Assembly (NCBI GenBank): GCA_016292215.1
Contig: JAEFBB010000010.1
Location: forward strand, 1 to 58,697
DNA: 58,697 nucleotides
DNA from: Saccharofermentans sp.
GTDB lineage: Bacteria; Bacillota; Clostridia; Saccharofermentanales; Saccharofermentanaceae
Direction: 5' to 3'
In this document: positions 39,754-48,909 of the stretch, piece after piece
Position numbering within the stretch: position 1 is the stretch's first letter
How the letters are laid out: each line of letters opens with the position of its first letter
Translations under genes and position numbers: made by a program
Notes under the pieces: model-generated
Told to the model about the DNA's origin: nothing
The model's input: the letters and a program-made list of their open reading frames with translations, nothing else
Databases searched by the model: none

Positions 39754-42125
39754 GCGAATCCTCCCGTGCAAGCCAGCATGATAAGGCGGAAAGCAAAGCT
39801 TACGATCCACGCGAGCATGCACTGCCAGACGGCAACGGCTGCAGCGTATTTCCAGCCGAGCTCACGCTTGAAGGATGCGATGGCCGCAACGCAGGGCGTG
39901 TAGAGAAGGCTGAAGATAAGGAGCGTGCCGGCCTCGATGACGCCAAGTACTGCGGTGATTCCGCCTTCTGCGCCGAAGAGTACTTCGAGCACGGAGACGA
40001 CGCTCTCTTTTGCCATGAATCCGCTTATAAGTGATGTCGTGATTCGCCAGTCGCCGAGGCCCAGAGGCTTCATGATGGGCGAGATGAATCCGGCGATGCC
40101 TGCCATTATCGATTCGGAAGAATCAGTAACGAGATTGAATCTTGTGTCAAAGCTCTGCAGGAACCATACGACAACTGTCGCGATGAGGATGACGGAGAAA
40201 GCCTTCTGGAGGAAGTCTTTAGCCTTTTCCCACATGAGCTGGAGGGTAGAGCGCAAAGACGGAAGTCTGTAGTTCGGAAGCTCCATGACGAACGGCGCAG
40301 CTTCACCTTTGAAGAGCACTTTTTTATACAGGAACGAGATGAGGATTCCGACGATTATTCCGAGCAGATAAAGGCCCGTCATGACGAGTCCTCCCTGCTT
40401 CGGGAAGAATGAACTTACGAAGAATGCGTAGATCGGGAGCTTTGCGGTGCAGCTCATAAAAGGCGTAAGGAAGATCGTCATCTTACGGTCTCTGTCTGAA
40501 GGCAGAGTGCGCGTAGACATAACCGCAGGAACGGTGCATCCGAAGCCTATCAGCATAGGCACGATGCTGCGTCCGGAAAGACCTATCTTGCGCAGGAGTT
40601 TATCCATGAAGAACGCGATGCGCGCGATGTATCCGCTGTCCTCTAAGAGTGACAGGAAGAAGAACATTACGACGACGATCGGCAGGAAGCTTAAGACGCT
40701 TCCGACGCCCTCGAAAATACCGTCGATAATGAGACTGTGTATTACTTCATTTACGTTCGCTTCGGTAAGCGCCAGATCGGTTACTTCGGTGAGCTTGTCG
40801 ATGCCCTGTTCCAGGAGCCACTGGAGGCCTGCGCCGATAACATTAAACGTCAGTACGAATACCGCTGCCATTATCAGGATGAAGATCGGGATCGCGGTAA
40901 ATTTGCCTGTTAAGATCCTGTCGGCCTTCTCGCTTCTGGCGCGCTCTTTGCTCTGCTTGGGCTTAACGACGCACTTCTTGCAAAGCTGCATTATGTAAGC
41001 AAAACGCATGTCTGCGACTGCTGCGGAAGGATCGAGACCGGACTTCTTCTCGACCTTTACACGGATGTGCTCCAAAAGGTCTTTCTCGTTCTCGTCGAGA
41101 TCTAATTTATCAAGGATAAGACTGTCGCCTTCAAGCGCTTTGCATGCCGCGAATCTTAAAGGCAGACCGCATGCTTTTGTCTTTTCTTCGATGAGGTGCT
41201 CGACTGCATGGATCGAGTCGTGGATGGGGCTGTCAGGCGCGCAGAAATCCTGCTCCAAAGGCTTCTCGCAGTATTTCGCGATGTGGAGCGCGTGAGTGAT
41301 AAGCTCGTCGATACCCTGGTTCTTGGCTGCGCTGATCGGTACGACCGGAACACCTAAGATCTCCTCCATGAGATTGATGTCGATCGATCCGCCGTTGCCG
41401 GTGAGCTCGTCCATCATATTGAGGGCGACTACTACCGGGCGGTCAGTCTCAAGAAGCTGCATCGTCAAATATAGATTGCGCTCTATGTTTGTTGAGTCAA
41501 CGATATTGATCAAAGCATCGGGCTTGTTGTTGAGAACGAAGTCACGCGACACGATCTCTTCGCTCGAATAAGGAGACATCGAGTAGATGCCCGGAAGGTC
41601 CGTGATCACTGTGTTTGCGTGGCCGATGATGGCGCCGTCCTTGCGGTCGACGGTAACGCCCGGGAAGTTGCCCACGTGCTGGTTTGAGCCCGTAAGGCGG
41701 TTAAATAACGTTGTTTTGCCGCTGTTCTGGTTGCCTACCAGGGCGAATGACAGAACGTGATCGTCGGGAAGGGGCTTTTCTGTTTTCTTATCGTGATGCA
41801 CACCGGGCTCGCCGAGATAAGGGTGAGCTGTGTGGGTTTTCTTAGATTTCTTGGGGGCCTCGGCCTCTTCAGTCTTATCGATCTTCGTGACTGCGATCTT
41901 GGCCGCGTCATCGAGTCTTAATGAGAGTTCATAGCCGTGGATCCTGACTTCGACGGGGTCTCCCAGAGGAGCGAACTTTACGATGGTGATCTCTGCGCCG
42001 GGGATAATGCCCATGTCCAGAAAATGCTGCCTGAGAGCTCCCTGCCCTCCGACAGATACTACAACGCAGGACTCGCCTGCCTTAAGTTCACCAAGATTCA
42101 TGTCCGCAGTCTGAGATATATTCAT
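39750..42125 (-). CDS. feoB: FeoA-FeoB fusion ferrous iron transporter
   Basis: A 791-residue protein. Residues 1-82 are an FeoA SH3-like domain (LGELKAGESCVVVSVGG, MGIIPGAEITIVKFAP, GYELSLRLDDAAKI). A Lys/Glu/His-rich linker leads to the FeoB GTPase: G1 GNQNSGKTT (131-139), G3 DLPGIYS, G4 NMMD. The membrane part has the gate motifs GFGCTVPAVMSTR and FMSCTAKLPIY. It imports Fe(II). FeoA is more often a separate protein. The ATG at 42125 (AGAGGG 6 bases upstream) is preferred; the longer frame would begin within the promoter. Two tandem promoter-operators lie upstream, so iron or another metal probably represses it. Confidence 0.95.
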   Translation of the reverse strand: MNISQTADMNLGELKAGESCVVVSVGGQGALRQHFLDMGIIPGAEITIVKFAPLGDPVEVRIHGYELSLRLDDAAKIAVTKIDKTEEAEAPKKSKKTHTAHPYLGEPGVHHDKKTEKPLPDDHVLSFALVGNQNSGKTTLFNRLTGSNQHVGNFPGVTVDRKDGAIIGHANTVITDLPGIYSMSPYSSEEIVSRDFVLNNKPDALINIVDSTNIERNLYLTMQLLETDRPVVVALNMMDELTGNGGSIDINLMEEILGVPVVPISAAKNQGIDELITHALHIAKYCEKPLEQDFCAPDSPIHDSIHAVEHLIEEKTKACGLPLRFAACKALEGDSLILDKLDLDENEKDLLEHIRVKVEKKSGLDPSAAVADMRFAYIMQLCKKCVVKPKQSKERARSEKADRILTGKFTAIPIFILIMAAVFVLTFNVIGAGLQWLLEQGIDKLTEVTDLALTEANVNEVIHSLIIDGIFEGVGSVLSFLPIVVVMFFFLSLLEDSGYIARIAFFMDKLLRKIGLSGRSIVPMLIGFGCTVPAVMSTRTLPSDRDRKMTIFLTPFMSCTAKLPIYAFFVSSFFPKQGGLVMTGLYLLGIIVGILISFLYKKVLFKGEAAPFVMELPNYRLPSLRSTLQLMWEKAKDFLQKAFSVILIATVVVWFLQSFDTRFNLVTDSSESIMAGIAGFISPIMKPLGLGDWRITTSLISGFMAKESVVSVLEVLFGAEGGITAVLGVIEAGTLLIFSLLYTPCVAAIASFKRELGWKYAAAVAVWQCMLAWIVSFAFRLIMLACTGGFA

Positions 42126-42143
42126 GTACGCCCTCTTTTCGGT

Positions 42144-42209
42144 CCACATTATAGTTAGCCGTTGCTAACTTGTCAACCACATTATAGTTAGCCATTGCTA
42201 ACCTGTCAA
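42144..42209 (-). promoter_or_regulatory. Tandemly duplicated promoter-operator of the feo operon
   Basis: Two abutting 33-base repeats (42144-42176 and 42177-42209) differ at two positions. On the minus strand each contains TTGACA, a spacer of exactly 17 bases, and TATAAT. The spacer holds the palindrome GTTAGC-4-GCTAAC. It has the features of a DtxR/MntR-type metal-repressor site placed between -35 and -10. Confidence 0.8.
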
Positions 42210-42269
42210 TAATTGCTTTAATTTGTAACCTGTTATCTAAAGTTTATTAGGGATATACTTAATGACTGT

Positions 42270-43751
42270 ATGATAGTTAAATTGATTAAAAAGTATTTTT
42301 TCGTAATTCTTGCCGTCCTCATCGCTATAGGCGGATATTTATATGTCCGCGCAGTCGGCAACGAATACACATATGTAAGAAGCGACTATAACAGCTCTTC
42401 CGGCATCAAAAATGTCTACTTCGACGAAGAGTCTGTTGGCAAAGCCGAGGTGTTAAGCTGGGAAGTGACCGAAAAGAACTTAACCGTCAACTTAAGATCT
42501 GTCGCACCCGGCAGGTTCTTTATCTGTTTTGACAATAGCAACGGGACCGGAATCGCCGTATTCTACGCTCACAAAGACGGTGTCATCACAAGAGACAGAT
42601 TCTTCGGCGACTGCACAGGAATGCGCGTAGTCAGTATACTTATAATCGCCTATCTGTTCGCGCTTTGCGGATACTTCATGAAGAAGCACGAAGCCCAGGT
42701 CAGAAAGAGCCTTTACAGCTACGATAACGTTCTGTCTCTGGGGCTCATAATCTTCGTCTTTTTCCTGATGGTCACACAGGTTCAGGCAATGTCGTTCAGG
42801 AACGGCATCAGCGGGGCATTCTACCAGGCGATAAGCTCGACACAGGCCTTCGTCGTGCTCACTTTACCCGTTGTCATCGTCACCACGGTCTTCGTTACCG
42901 CAAGCAACATCACGCTCATGCGCAAAGAAGGCAAGACCTGGCGCAATCTCCTGGCCGTGATCCTCGGCCTCGTGATCGGTATCGGAGCTCTTCTGCCCGT
43001 GATCATCGGCACTTATCTTCAGCGCTCGACCATCATCGATGTTCACTACGAAAGAGGCGTCGGCCGCTTTATCGAGCTGTTCCTCGAGAACGCCATCTCC
43101 GCGCTCGTAACTTATCTGGAATGCATCCTTATCGGCACCATCGTGACAGCCGTCAAGGCCGCCAAGCACGTGCCTGCATTCGATAAGGATTACATCATCA
43201 TTCACGGCTGCCAGATCAGAAAGGACGGCACTCTCACAAAGCTTCTGCAGTCGAGAGCCGACCGTGCGGTCGAGTTCGCGAACATGCAAAAAGAGCATAC
43301 CAATAAGAGCATTGTTTTCGTGCCCTCAGGCGGCAAAGGCTCAGACGAAGTCATCTCCGAAGGCGAAGCCATCAAGCGCTATCTGTTAGAGAGGGGCATC
43401 GGCGAAGATCAGATCCTTGAAGAGACAAAGTCCACCACCACAGAAGAGAACTTCAAGTTCGCAAAAGATCTTATCAGAGAGCACTTCGGTTCTGACGGTT
43501 ATAAGCTCGCTTTCTCTACCACCAACTACCACGTCTTCCGCTCCGGAATGATCGCGGAATCGCTCGGCATAAAGGCAGAAGGCATCGGCAGCAAGACCAA
43601 GCGCTATTTCTGGATCAACGCGTTCGTAAGAGAATTCATTGCCACGATATATGAGAAGAAAAAGACCCACATCAAAGTCGTCGGGATCATGCTGCTCATC
43701 AACATAATCAGCGTCGCAATGATGTATATTTCCGAAGTAGTATTTTTCTAA
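42270..43751 (+). CDS. Membrane protein with YdcF/DUF218 domain
   Basis: A 493-residue protein. Signal-anchor-like N-terminus (YFFVILAVLIAIGGYLYV), an extracellular segment of about 90 residues, then four or five membrane segments up to about residue 290. The DUF218 domain follows (DYIIIHGCQIRKDGTLTKLLQSRADRAVEFA, VPSGGKGSDEVISEGEAIKRYL, STTTEENFKFAKDLI, STTNYHVFRSGMIAESLG). A last membrane segment closes the protein. Members of this family (SanA, ElyC, YdcF) act in envelope maintenance; the enzyme activity is not established. It is divergent from feo but no link is evident. The GH43 gene begins 30 bases downstream and may share the transcript. Confidence 0.88.
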   Translation: MIVKLIKKYFFVILAVLIAIGGYLYVRAVGNEYTYVRSDYNSSSGIKNVYFDEESVGKAEVLSWEVTEKNLTVNLRSVAPGRFFICFDNSNGTGIAVFYAHKDGVITRDRFFGDCTGMRVVSILIIAYLFALCGYFMKKHEAQVRKSLYSYDNVLSLGLIIFVFFLMVTQVQAMSFRNGISGAFYQAISSTQAFVVLTLPVVIVTTVFVTASNITLMRKEGKTWRNLLAVILGLVIGIGALLPVIIGTYLQRSTIIDVHYERGVGRFIELFLENAISALVTYLECILIGTIVTAVKAAKHVPAFDKDYIIIHGCQIRKDGTLTKLLQSRADRAVEFANMQKEHTNKSIVFVPSGGKGSDEVISEGEAIKRYLLERGIGEDQILEETKSTTTEENFKFAKDLIREHFGSDGYKLAFSTTNYHVFRSGMIAESLGIKAEGIGSKTKRYFWINAFVREFIATIYEKKKTHIKVVGIMLLINIISVAMMYISEVVFF

Positions 43752-43781
43752 ACAGCGAAAAAATAAAAGTGAGGTACTGAC

Positions 43782-45260
43782 ATGGACAACAACAAGAAGA
43801 TGGTCAAAGGCGCAAACCCCTACATGCCCCTCTGGGAACACGTTCCGGACGGCGAGCCGCGAGTATTTACTTACAATGGCGAGACACGCATTTATCTTTA
43901 CGGCTCACACGACACGAAGAAGACCGACTACTGCGGCCCCGACTACGTCGTATGGTCAGCACCCGTTGACGATCCCACCAACTGGACCTGCCACGGCGTC
44001 TGCTACACAGCCTCCGACGGCGGCGACCTCTACGCTCCCGACGTTGTCCAGAAGGGCGATACTTTCTACATGTACGCAGCTGAAAACCGCGGTTCTTCCA
44101 TCATGCTCGTCACATCGAAGTGCCCCTGGGGACCTTTTGAAAATCCGGTCAAGACAGAGCTCGGATTTGACCCCGGCATACTTGTCGACGACGACGGCAG
44201 AGTATATGCATACTGGGGCTTCTGCGAATCACACGCAGGCGAGCTCAACGACGATATGGCCACCCTTAAGCAGGAGACTATTGTCCATCACCTGATGGGC
44301 CATTCAAAGCCTTTCTGGATAAAGGAAGACGACGGCCACGTTATCCCCGAAGACGGCTTCTTCGAAGCATCGAGCCCCAGAAAGATCAACGGCAAATATG
44401 TCCTCGTTTATTCCAAGCGTTACGAATACCAGAGACCTGACTTAGGCGTTATGAACAGCTGCAACGGATTCCTCTCATACAAGTGGAGCGACTCCCCTCT
44501 TGGCGAATACAAGATGGGCGGAGACATCAGCTTCAACGGCGGCGAAGTCATCAAGGGACCTGACGGCAACGGCATCATGACATACCAGTGGGGCAACAAC
44601 CACGGATCACTCATGAAGGTCAAGGACCAGTGGTACATCTTCTATCACAGACAGACCGGCTGCAACGAATATTCACGCCAGGCAATGGTCGAGCCCGTCG
44701 ACATCGCAATGGATAAGAACGGACAGATCTTTATCGGTAAGATCCGCTACGATGAGTCAGGAGAGCCCGCAGGTTCAGACGTTGTTGACTGCACGTCACA
44801 GGGCTTTAATCTTGGCGGCCTCGACGCTTATTCCCTCATCTCCGCAGGCTACACATGCCACATGTACGACGGCCTCGGAAAGCCCATGTATCAGGACAAC
44901 GCAGAGGGCACAAACAAGGACAGGAGGGTAGCTCACGTCCAGCCTGTTTACGAAGGTGATTCTTCTCCTGTTGTAGACATCCAGAGCGGCGCAACGATCG
45001 GCTTTAAGTACATCAACTTCGGTGATACCGGAGCTTCATCCGCGACTCTCACAGGCGAGATCCCTCAAGGCTTCGAGATCAAGATAAGACTCGGATCTTA
45101 CGACGGAGAAGTAGTAGCTGACAAGACTGTCACAGAAGACAGCAAGGAGGTCGTTTTCGAGCTCGAAAAGAAGATCACCGGAAGACACGCGGTATACTTC
45201 GAATTTACTTGCGGTGACGACGATAAGAGAGCACTGTTCGACGTTTTCACATTCGACTGA
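43782..45260 (+). CDS. Glycoside hydrolase family 43 protein with C-terminal beta-sandwich
   Basis: A 492-residue cytosolic enzyme, no signal peptide. Residues 1-330 are a five-bladed propeller of GH43: GDLYAPDVVQKGDTFYMYAA, FDPGILVDDDGRVYAYWG and DGFFEASSPRKINGKYVLVY, in which Glu195 is the likely general acid, and NNHGSLMKVKDQWYIFYHR. The C-terminal ~150 residues resemble a CBM6-type sandwich (VDIQSGATIGFKYINFGDTG). It probably removes arabinose or xylose from imported oligosaccharides, which agrees with the pentose-type ABC system at 21-27 kb. GAGG lies about 8 bases before the ATG. Confidence 0.92.
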   Translation: MDNNKKMVKGANPYMPLWEHVPDGEPRVFTYNGETRIYLYGSHDTKKTDYCGPDYVVWSAPVDDPTNWTCHGVCYTASDGGDLYAPDVVQKGDTFYMYAAENRGSSIMLVTSKCPWGPFENPVKTELGFDPGILVDDDGRVYAYWGFCESHAGELNDDMATLKQETIVHHLMGHSKPFWIKEDDGHVIPEDGFFEASSPRKINGKYVLVYSKRYEYQRPDLGVMNSCNGFLSYKWSDSPLGEYKMGGDISFNGGEVIKGPDGNGIMTYQWGNNHGSLMKVKDQWYIFYHRQTGCNEYSRQAMVEPVDIAMDKNGQIFIGKIRYDESGEPAGSDVVDCTSQGFNLGGLDAYSLISAGYTCHMYDGLGKPMYQDNAEGTNKDRRVAHVQPVYEGDSSPVVDIQSGATIGFKYINFGDTGASSATLTGEIPQGFEIKIRLGSYDGEVVADKTVTEDSKEVVFELEKKITGRHAVYFEFTCGDDDKRALFDVFTFD

Positions 45261-45337
45261 GCATTGATAATCCGTTATTCATAATTGGCAAACAGTTAAC
45301 AGCAATCGATATTACTTTTAACCGTTTAGAGGTAGCT

Positions 45338-45535
45338 ATGAAGACTAAAAAAGTATTGGCCTGTCTGTTGTTGATCTCGCTTACTGCTGCAACTGTGTGT
45401 TCGTGCGGAAAGGGTGAGACGGCAAGTGCTGGCACGATGTCGGCTGGAACGCATACCAGGATTCCTGAAAAAAACACAAGGGTTGTCTCACATGAGGCAA
45501 CCCTTATAGTTTCTTTGCAAGTGCTGATCACTTAG
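45338..45535 (+). CDS. Short lipoprotein, possibly truncated
   Basis: A 65-residue frame: signal peptide MKTKKVLACLLLISLTAAT, lipobox VCSC, then a Gly/Ser/Thr-rich stretch. From about residue 44 the frame runs straight through a strong terminator hairpin (45478-45505), so the last 20 codons read terminator DNA. Either it is the 5' remnant of a larger lipoprotein gene deleted at its 3' end, or a tiny lipoprotein whose real end is unclear. AGAGG lies about 6 bases before the ATG. Confidence 0.45.
   Translation: MKTKKVLACLLLISLTAATVCSCGKGETASAGTMSAGTHTRIPEKNTRVVSHEATLIVSLQVLIT
45478..45512. terminator. Terminator between short lipoprotein and acetyltransferase
   Basis: AAGGGTTGTCTC and GAGGCAACCCTT arms around ACAT, A-run before and T-rich after, so it can stop transcripts from both sides. 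Confidence 0.8.
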
Positions 45536-46049
45536 ACCACATCTCGCGCGTAATTACGGACACGTGCGTGATCTTGTTATCCTCATCAGGATACTCCTTC
45601 TCGAAAACCATACCAATCGATTCCGCCGTCTTGAACGAACCGACGTTGGTATATTTGCAGTACGAATAAAGCGCCGGATAATCAGTATTCTCAAAGGCCC
45701 AGTCGCGCACAGCGGCGGCCGCTTCCTTCGCGTAGCCCTTGTGCTGCCGGTCAGCGCGGATGTGATAGCCGATCTCGGGAAGCATTTGTCCTTCGATATT
45801 CTGGAGCGTCAGGCCGCAGTCGCCGATCATCTCGCCGGTCTCCTTAAGGCACACTGCCCAGAGCCCGAAACCATTGTCTTTGTAGCGGTTCATGTTGCGC
45901 TCGATCCAGGCACGGACACGCTCTTCGTCAAAGGTGTAAGGATAGTGCTGCATGATGGTAGTATCTGCGAGAACGGCGTAAAGCGCGTCGTAGTCGTCCA
46001 TAGTCATTTCGCGCAGGAAAAGGCGCGGTGTGTCAATTATGTGGGCCAT
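45528..46049 (-). CDS. GNAT acetyltransferase (RimJ/RimL type)
   Basis: A 173-residue N-acetyltransferase: TPRLFLREMTMDDYDAL at the start, acetyl-CoA-binding YHIRADRQHKGYAKEAAAAVRDWAF, and ALYSYCKYTNVGSFKTAESIGM. The family acetylates small amines or N-termini. The start at 46049 follows the upstream lipoprotein's stop by one base. The frame extends 68 codons further upstream without coding character, so that part is discarded. Confidence 0.9.
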   Translation of the reverse strand: MAHIIDTPRLFLREMTMDDYDALYAVLADTTIMQHYPYTFDEERVRAWIERNMNRYKDNGFGLWAVCLKETGEMIGDCGLTLQNIEGQMLPEIGYHIRADRQHKGYAKEAAAAVRDWAFENTDYPALYSYCKYTNVGSFKTAESIGMVFEKEYPDEDNKITHVSVITREMWSK

Positions 46050-46050
46050 A

Positions 46051-46575
46051 TTAGAATTCCGTAAGCTCCCACAACATGGGGAAGTATTTGCCGTCACCTT
46101 CGATTTGCGTAAAAGAATTGTTTTTCGAATCGAATTGATAGTACAGCTCCGGGACGTTCGTGCGGAAGGAAGTGATCTCCTGCTTAATGATACCGTTCGC
46201 GCACAGGTAGAAATAATCACCGTTAGAGCCGCTGAACGTGCAATAGGGGCCAAGATCGGAATCGTAAATAACGATACTTGTAAACTTCGTTTTTGCGCTG
46301 TTGTCGATCAGACCGATAAGGAGCTCGTCAACGCCGTCTCCGTCAAGGTCATATAAAAGGTATCCGGCCTTGTTGCTCTTGTTCTTAAGATCGCTCGAGA
46401 CTTTGAAATTCGGGTATTCATCTTCATTGTAGAAACCGTTTTTCACGCCATTGCCGTAATAGTCCAAAGCCCCTAAATACCAGTTCTTAAGAACCTGCTT
46501 TTTGCATCCGGTAAGGCCCGGTACGACAGACATCAGGAGCGCTAAGATCAGGATTGTTGAAGTCAGTTTTTTCAT
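46051..46575 (-). CDS. Lipoprotein of unknown function
   Basis: A 174-residue lipoprotein: signal peptide MKKLTSTILILALLMSVVPG with lipobox LTGC. The mature part contains LLYDLDGDGVDELLIGLID, a calcium-binding-like DxDGDGxxE loop seen in FG-GAP or dockerin-related proteins. GAGGGAAT lies 6 bases before the ATG at 46575, which overlaps the upstream membrane protein's stop by 4 bases. No named family recognised. Confidence 0.75.
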   Translation of the reverse strand: MKKLTSTILILALLMSVVPGLTGCKKQVLKNWYLGALDYYGNGVKNGFYNEDEYPNFKVSSDLKNKSNKAGYLLYDLDGDGVDELLIGLIDNSAKTKFTSIVIYDSDLGPYCTFSGSNGDYFYLCANGIIKQEITSFRTNVPELYYQFDSKNNSFTQIEGDGKYFPMLWELTEF

Positions 46576-47222
46576 AATGATTCCCTCTGTTTTCTTATAA
46601 ATGAGATCAGCATAAGCACATAGCAAACGGTCTTAGGCAGCATGAGCATTCCGAGCATCGGAAGCAAAGACGCAAAGACCGCGACCGGAATATAGAACAG
46701 AAAAGACAGCGTCGTATATAGCCACAGCCTGCTTAAATACTTATCTTCCTTACGGACTTTGAAATACAGACAAACAACAATGCATCCGATGGCGATAAAC
46801 GGCAGATTGCGCAATACGCCCCACAGCATGGAGCCTTCGCCCGTAAACCAGTTGTTGCCCGGAGCCAGGCAGAGAAGGATCCTTAAGGCCGCAAGAATGT
46901 ATATCGTGATGCCGGTGGTCTTGGTGCTTTTATCGTCCTTGTTATAGACACTCTTATAAAGCCGGAAAACAAAGATATAGAAGATGGTCATGGTAATGGA
47001 TGTGACGAGCTTGCCAAAGCCCAGATACCACGTAAAATCAGCGTCGACGAAGTAGTTTAAAACTCTGGGGACCAGATGGAATGAATCTCCGAGACCTAAA
47101 ACCAGTGCCGCCGTCCCCATGAGGACATCGTTCTTGTTGCGATGCTTTATAAGGATCACGATGCCTGTTATTATCGCGAAAAGAAGATACAAGATATCAA
47201 ATGTGGATTCACCGTACTTCAT
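46572..47222 (-). CDS. Seven-helix membrane protein of unknown function
   Basis: A 216-residue integral membrane protein with about seven hydrophobic segments (ILYLLFAIITGIVILI, VLMGTAALVLGLGDSFHLVP, LVTSITMTIFYIFVF, ILAALRILLCLAPG and others). Conserved-looking polar residues sit in GDSFHLVPRVLNYF. I do not recognise the family. It overlaps the downstream lipoprotein gene by 4 bases and heads a three-gene run with it and the acetyltransferase. Confidence 0.75.
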   Translation of the reverse strand: MKYGESTFDILYLLFAIITGIVILIKHRNKNDVLMGTAALVLGLGDSFHLVPRVLNYFVDADFTWYLGFGKLVTSITMTIFYIFVFRLYKSVYNKDDKSTKTTGITIYILAALRILLCLAPGNNWFTGEGSMLWGVLRNLPFIAIGCIVVCLYFKVRKEDKYLSRLWLYTTLSFLFYIPVAVFASLLPMLGMLMLPKTVCYVLMLISFIRKQRESL

Positions 47223-47256
47223 AGTGGTTTTGATCCTGCCGTCAGGCTATAATTCC

Positions 47257-47790
47257 TCATTTATCCGCATCCAGGAACACTCTGGAGCCTGTCGCGCCCT
47301 TCTGGCCCTGATACTTGCCGTCATAAGGATTCTCGGCGTGATCATCCATGAGGGCAAATACTAACTGTCCTACTCTTCTGCCGCTCTTAAGCTCGATCGC
47401 GCATCTGTTGGCGTTGTAGAGCTCTAACGTGATCTCGCCCTTAAATCCGGGATCTACCCAGCCCGCGTTCTGAATGAAAAGACCCATTCTGCCTAATGAG
47501 CTCCTGCCTTCAACAAAAGCAGTGAGATTATCGGGAAGTTCAAAATATTCCATGGTCGTAGCCAAGACAAACTGGCCCGGTAATATCAGATAAGTATCGG
47601 TGGTAATGGTCTTATAGTTGATCTGAGATCCCAGTGTGATAACACCTGACGGAGAGTCATCGACAACGCTGAAAGTGTTGCCTAATCTGATGTCCACGCT
47701 CGCAGGCTGAATCTGTTCTTTGGTAACAGGTTCGATAACAAGTGTTTTCTCTTCGAGCATTTTGTTGATGGTTTTATCTGATAAGATCAT
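47257..47790 (-). CDS. dcd: dCTP deaminase
   Basis: A 177-residue enzyme of the dCTP deaminase/dUTPase fold: [12 protein letters not shown] at the start, [15 protein letters not shown], and the active-site region [32 protein letters not shown]. It converts dCTP to dUTP, or directly to dUMP in the bifunctional subgroup, in thymidylate synthesis. Length is slightly below the E. coli enzyme. Ribosome site is weak (GGGG about 10 bases upstream). Confidence 0.93.
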   Translation of the reverse strand: MILSDKTINKMLEEKTLVIEPVTKEQIQPASVDIRLGNTFSVVDDSPSGVITLGSQINYKTITTDTYLILPGQFVLATTMEYFELPDNLTAFVEGRSSLGRMGLFIQNAGWVDPGFKGEITLELYNANRCAIELKSGRRVGQLVFALMDDHAENPYDGKYQGQKGATGSRVFLDADK

Positions 47791-47925
47791 TTGCGGTTAC
47801 CCCGTTCTATGTGGATTGTTGTGCTTGGGTCTTCATTATACCAATCTTTATTTGCTTCCCGAAGTAAAATCAATAGAATATATACGTGAAAAACCGAACC
47901 GAACTTTTGAAGGAATCCGGCACTG

Positions 47926-48870
47926 ATGAAGATCTATTTCGCGCCATTAGAAGGCATCACAGGTCATATTTTCCGCAATGCTTATAATGAGATCTACGGT
48001 CACATTGATAAGTATTTTGCGCCGTTCATTTCTCCGTCTGAGAAGTGCCCGATAACGCCCCGTGAGCGGAAGGAAGTCACGCCCGAGAATAATCAAGGTT
48101 TCTGCCTGGTTCCCCAGATCCTCACATGCAGATCTGAGCACTTTATCGAAGGCGCAAGAGAGCTTCAGGCAATGGGCTACAAGGAGATTAATCTCAATCT
48201 CGGATGTCCTTCGGGGACCGTCTGCGCGAAGGGCAAAGGCGCGGGGTTCCTGCCCGAGACATTGGCGCTTCAGAAGTTCCTCGATGACATCTACTCTTAT
48301 GCCGGATCTGACGGCGTGAAGATATCGATCAAGACGAGACTCGGTTACTTTAATCCGGACGAGTTCTATGACCTTTTGGATATCTTTAACAAGTACCCTG
48401 TGAGCGAGCTGATCGTGCATCCCAGAATTAAATCTGATTTTTATAAGGGTGAGCCCCGGAAGGAATATTACGCATATGCTCTGGAGCATTCCAAATGCCC
48501 TCTTGTGTATAACGGAAACATCTTTTCGGCAAAAGACTACGAAGAGTACTCTGGTTCGTTCGGCACCGGCCTTGACCCGGTAATGCTGGGCAGAGGTCTG
48601 ATATCAGATCCGTCTCTTGCAGACAAGCTCAAGGGCTTTACGGCGGAAACCGACTTCGCTAAGTTCAAACGCTTGCACGACACCATCTATCACGAGTATC
48701 AGAAGGTCATGTCACCTGACATTAATGTCTTATACAAGATGAGAGAGCTTTGGTCTTACTGGCAGACTCTTTTCGACGGCAAAGAGCGCGACATCAAGCG
48801 CCTGCTGAAAGCGAAAAAATACGAAGAATACGAGGACGTTGTATATCACGGGCTGCTTTTGGAAAACTAA
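47926..48870 (+). CDS. tRNA-dihydrouridine synthase family protein
   Basis: A 314-residue flavoprotein: IYFAPLEGITGHIFRNAY at the N-terminus, the catalytic Cys in NLGCPSGTVCAKGKGAGFL, then ISIKTRLGYFN, ELIVHPRIK, YNGNIFSA and MLGRGLISDP. It reduces uridines in tRNA D-loops with FMN and NADPH. Length is close to the family norm. AAGGA lies about 12 bases before the ATG. Confidence 0.94.
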   Translation: MKIYFAPLEGITGHIFRNAYNEIYGHIDKYFAPFISPSEKCPITPRERKEVTPENNQGFCLVPQILTCRSEHFIEGARELQAMGYKEINLNLGCPSGTVCAKGKGAGFLPETLALQKFLDDIYSYAGSDGVKISIKTRLGYFNPDEFYDLLDIFNKYPVSELIVHPRIKSDFYKGEPRKEYYAYALEHSKCPLVYNGNIFSAKDYEEYSGSFGTGLDPVMLGRGLISDPSLADKLKGFTAETDFAKFKRLHDTIYHEYQKVMSPDINVLYKMRELWSYWQTLFDGKERDIKRLLKAKKYEEYEDVVYHGLLLEN

Positions 48871-48909
48871 ATATTTCAATTTCTCAGGCTCTTTTCTTTA
48901 AGTTCTGCT

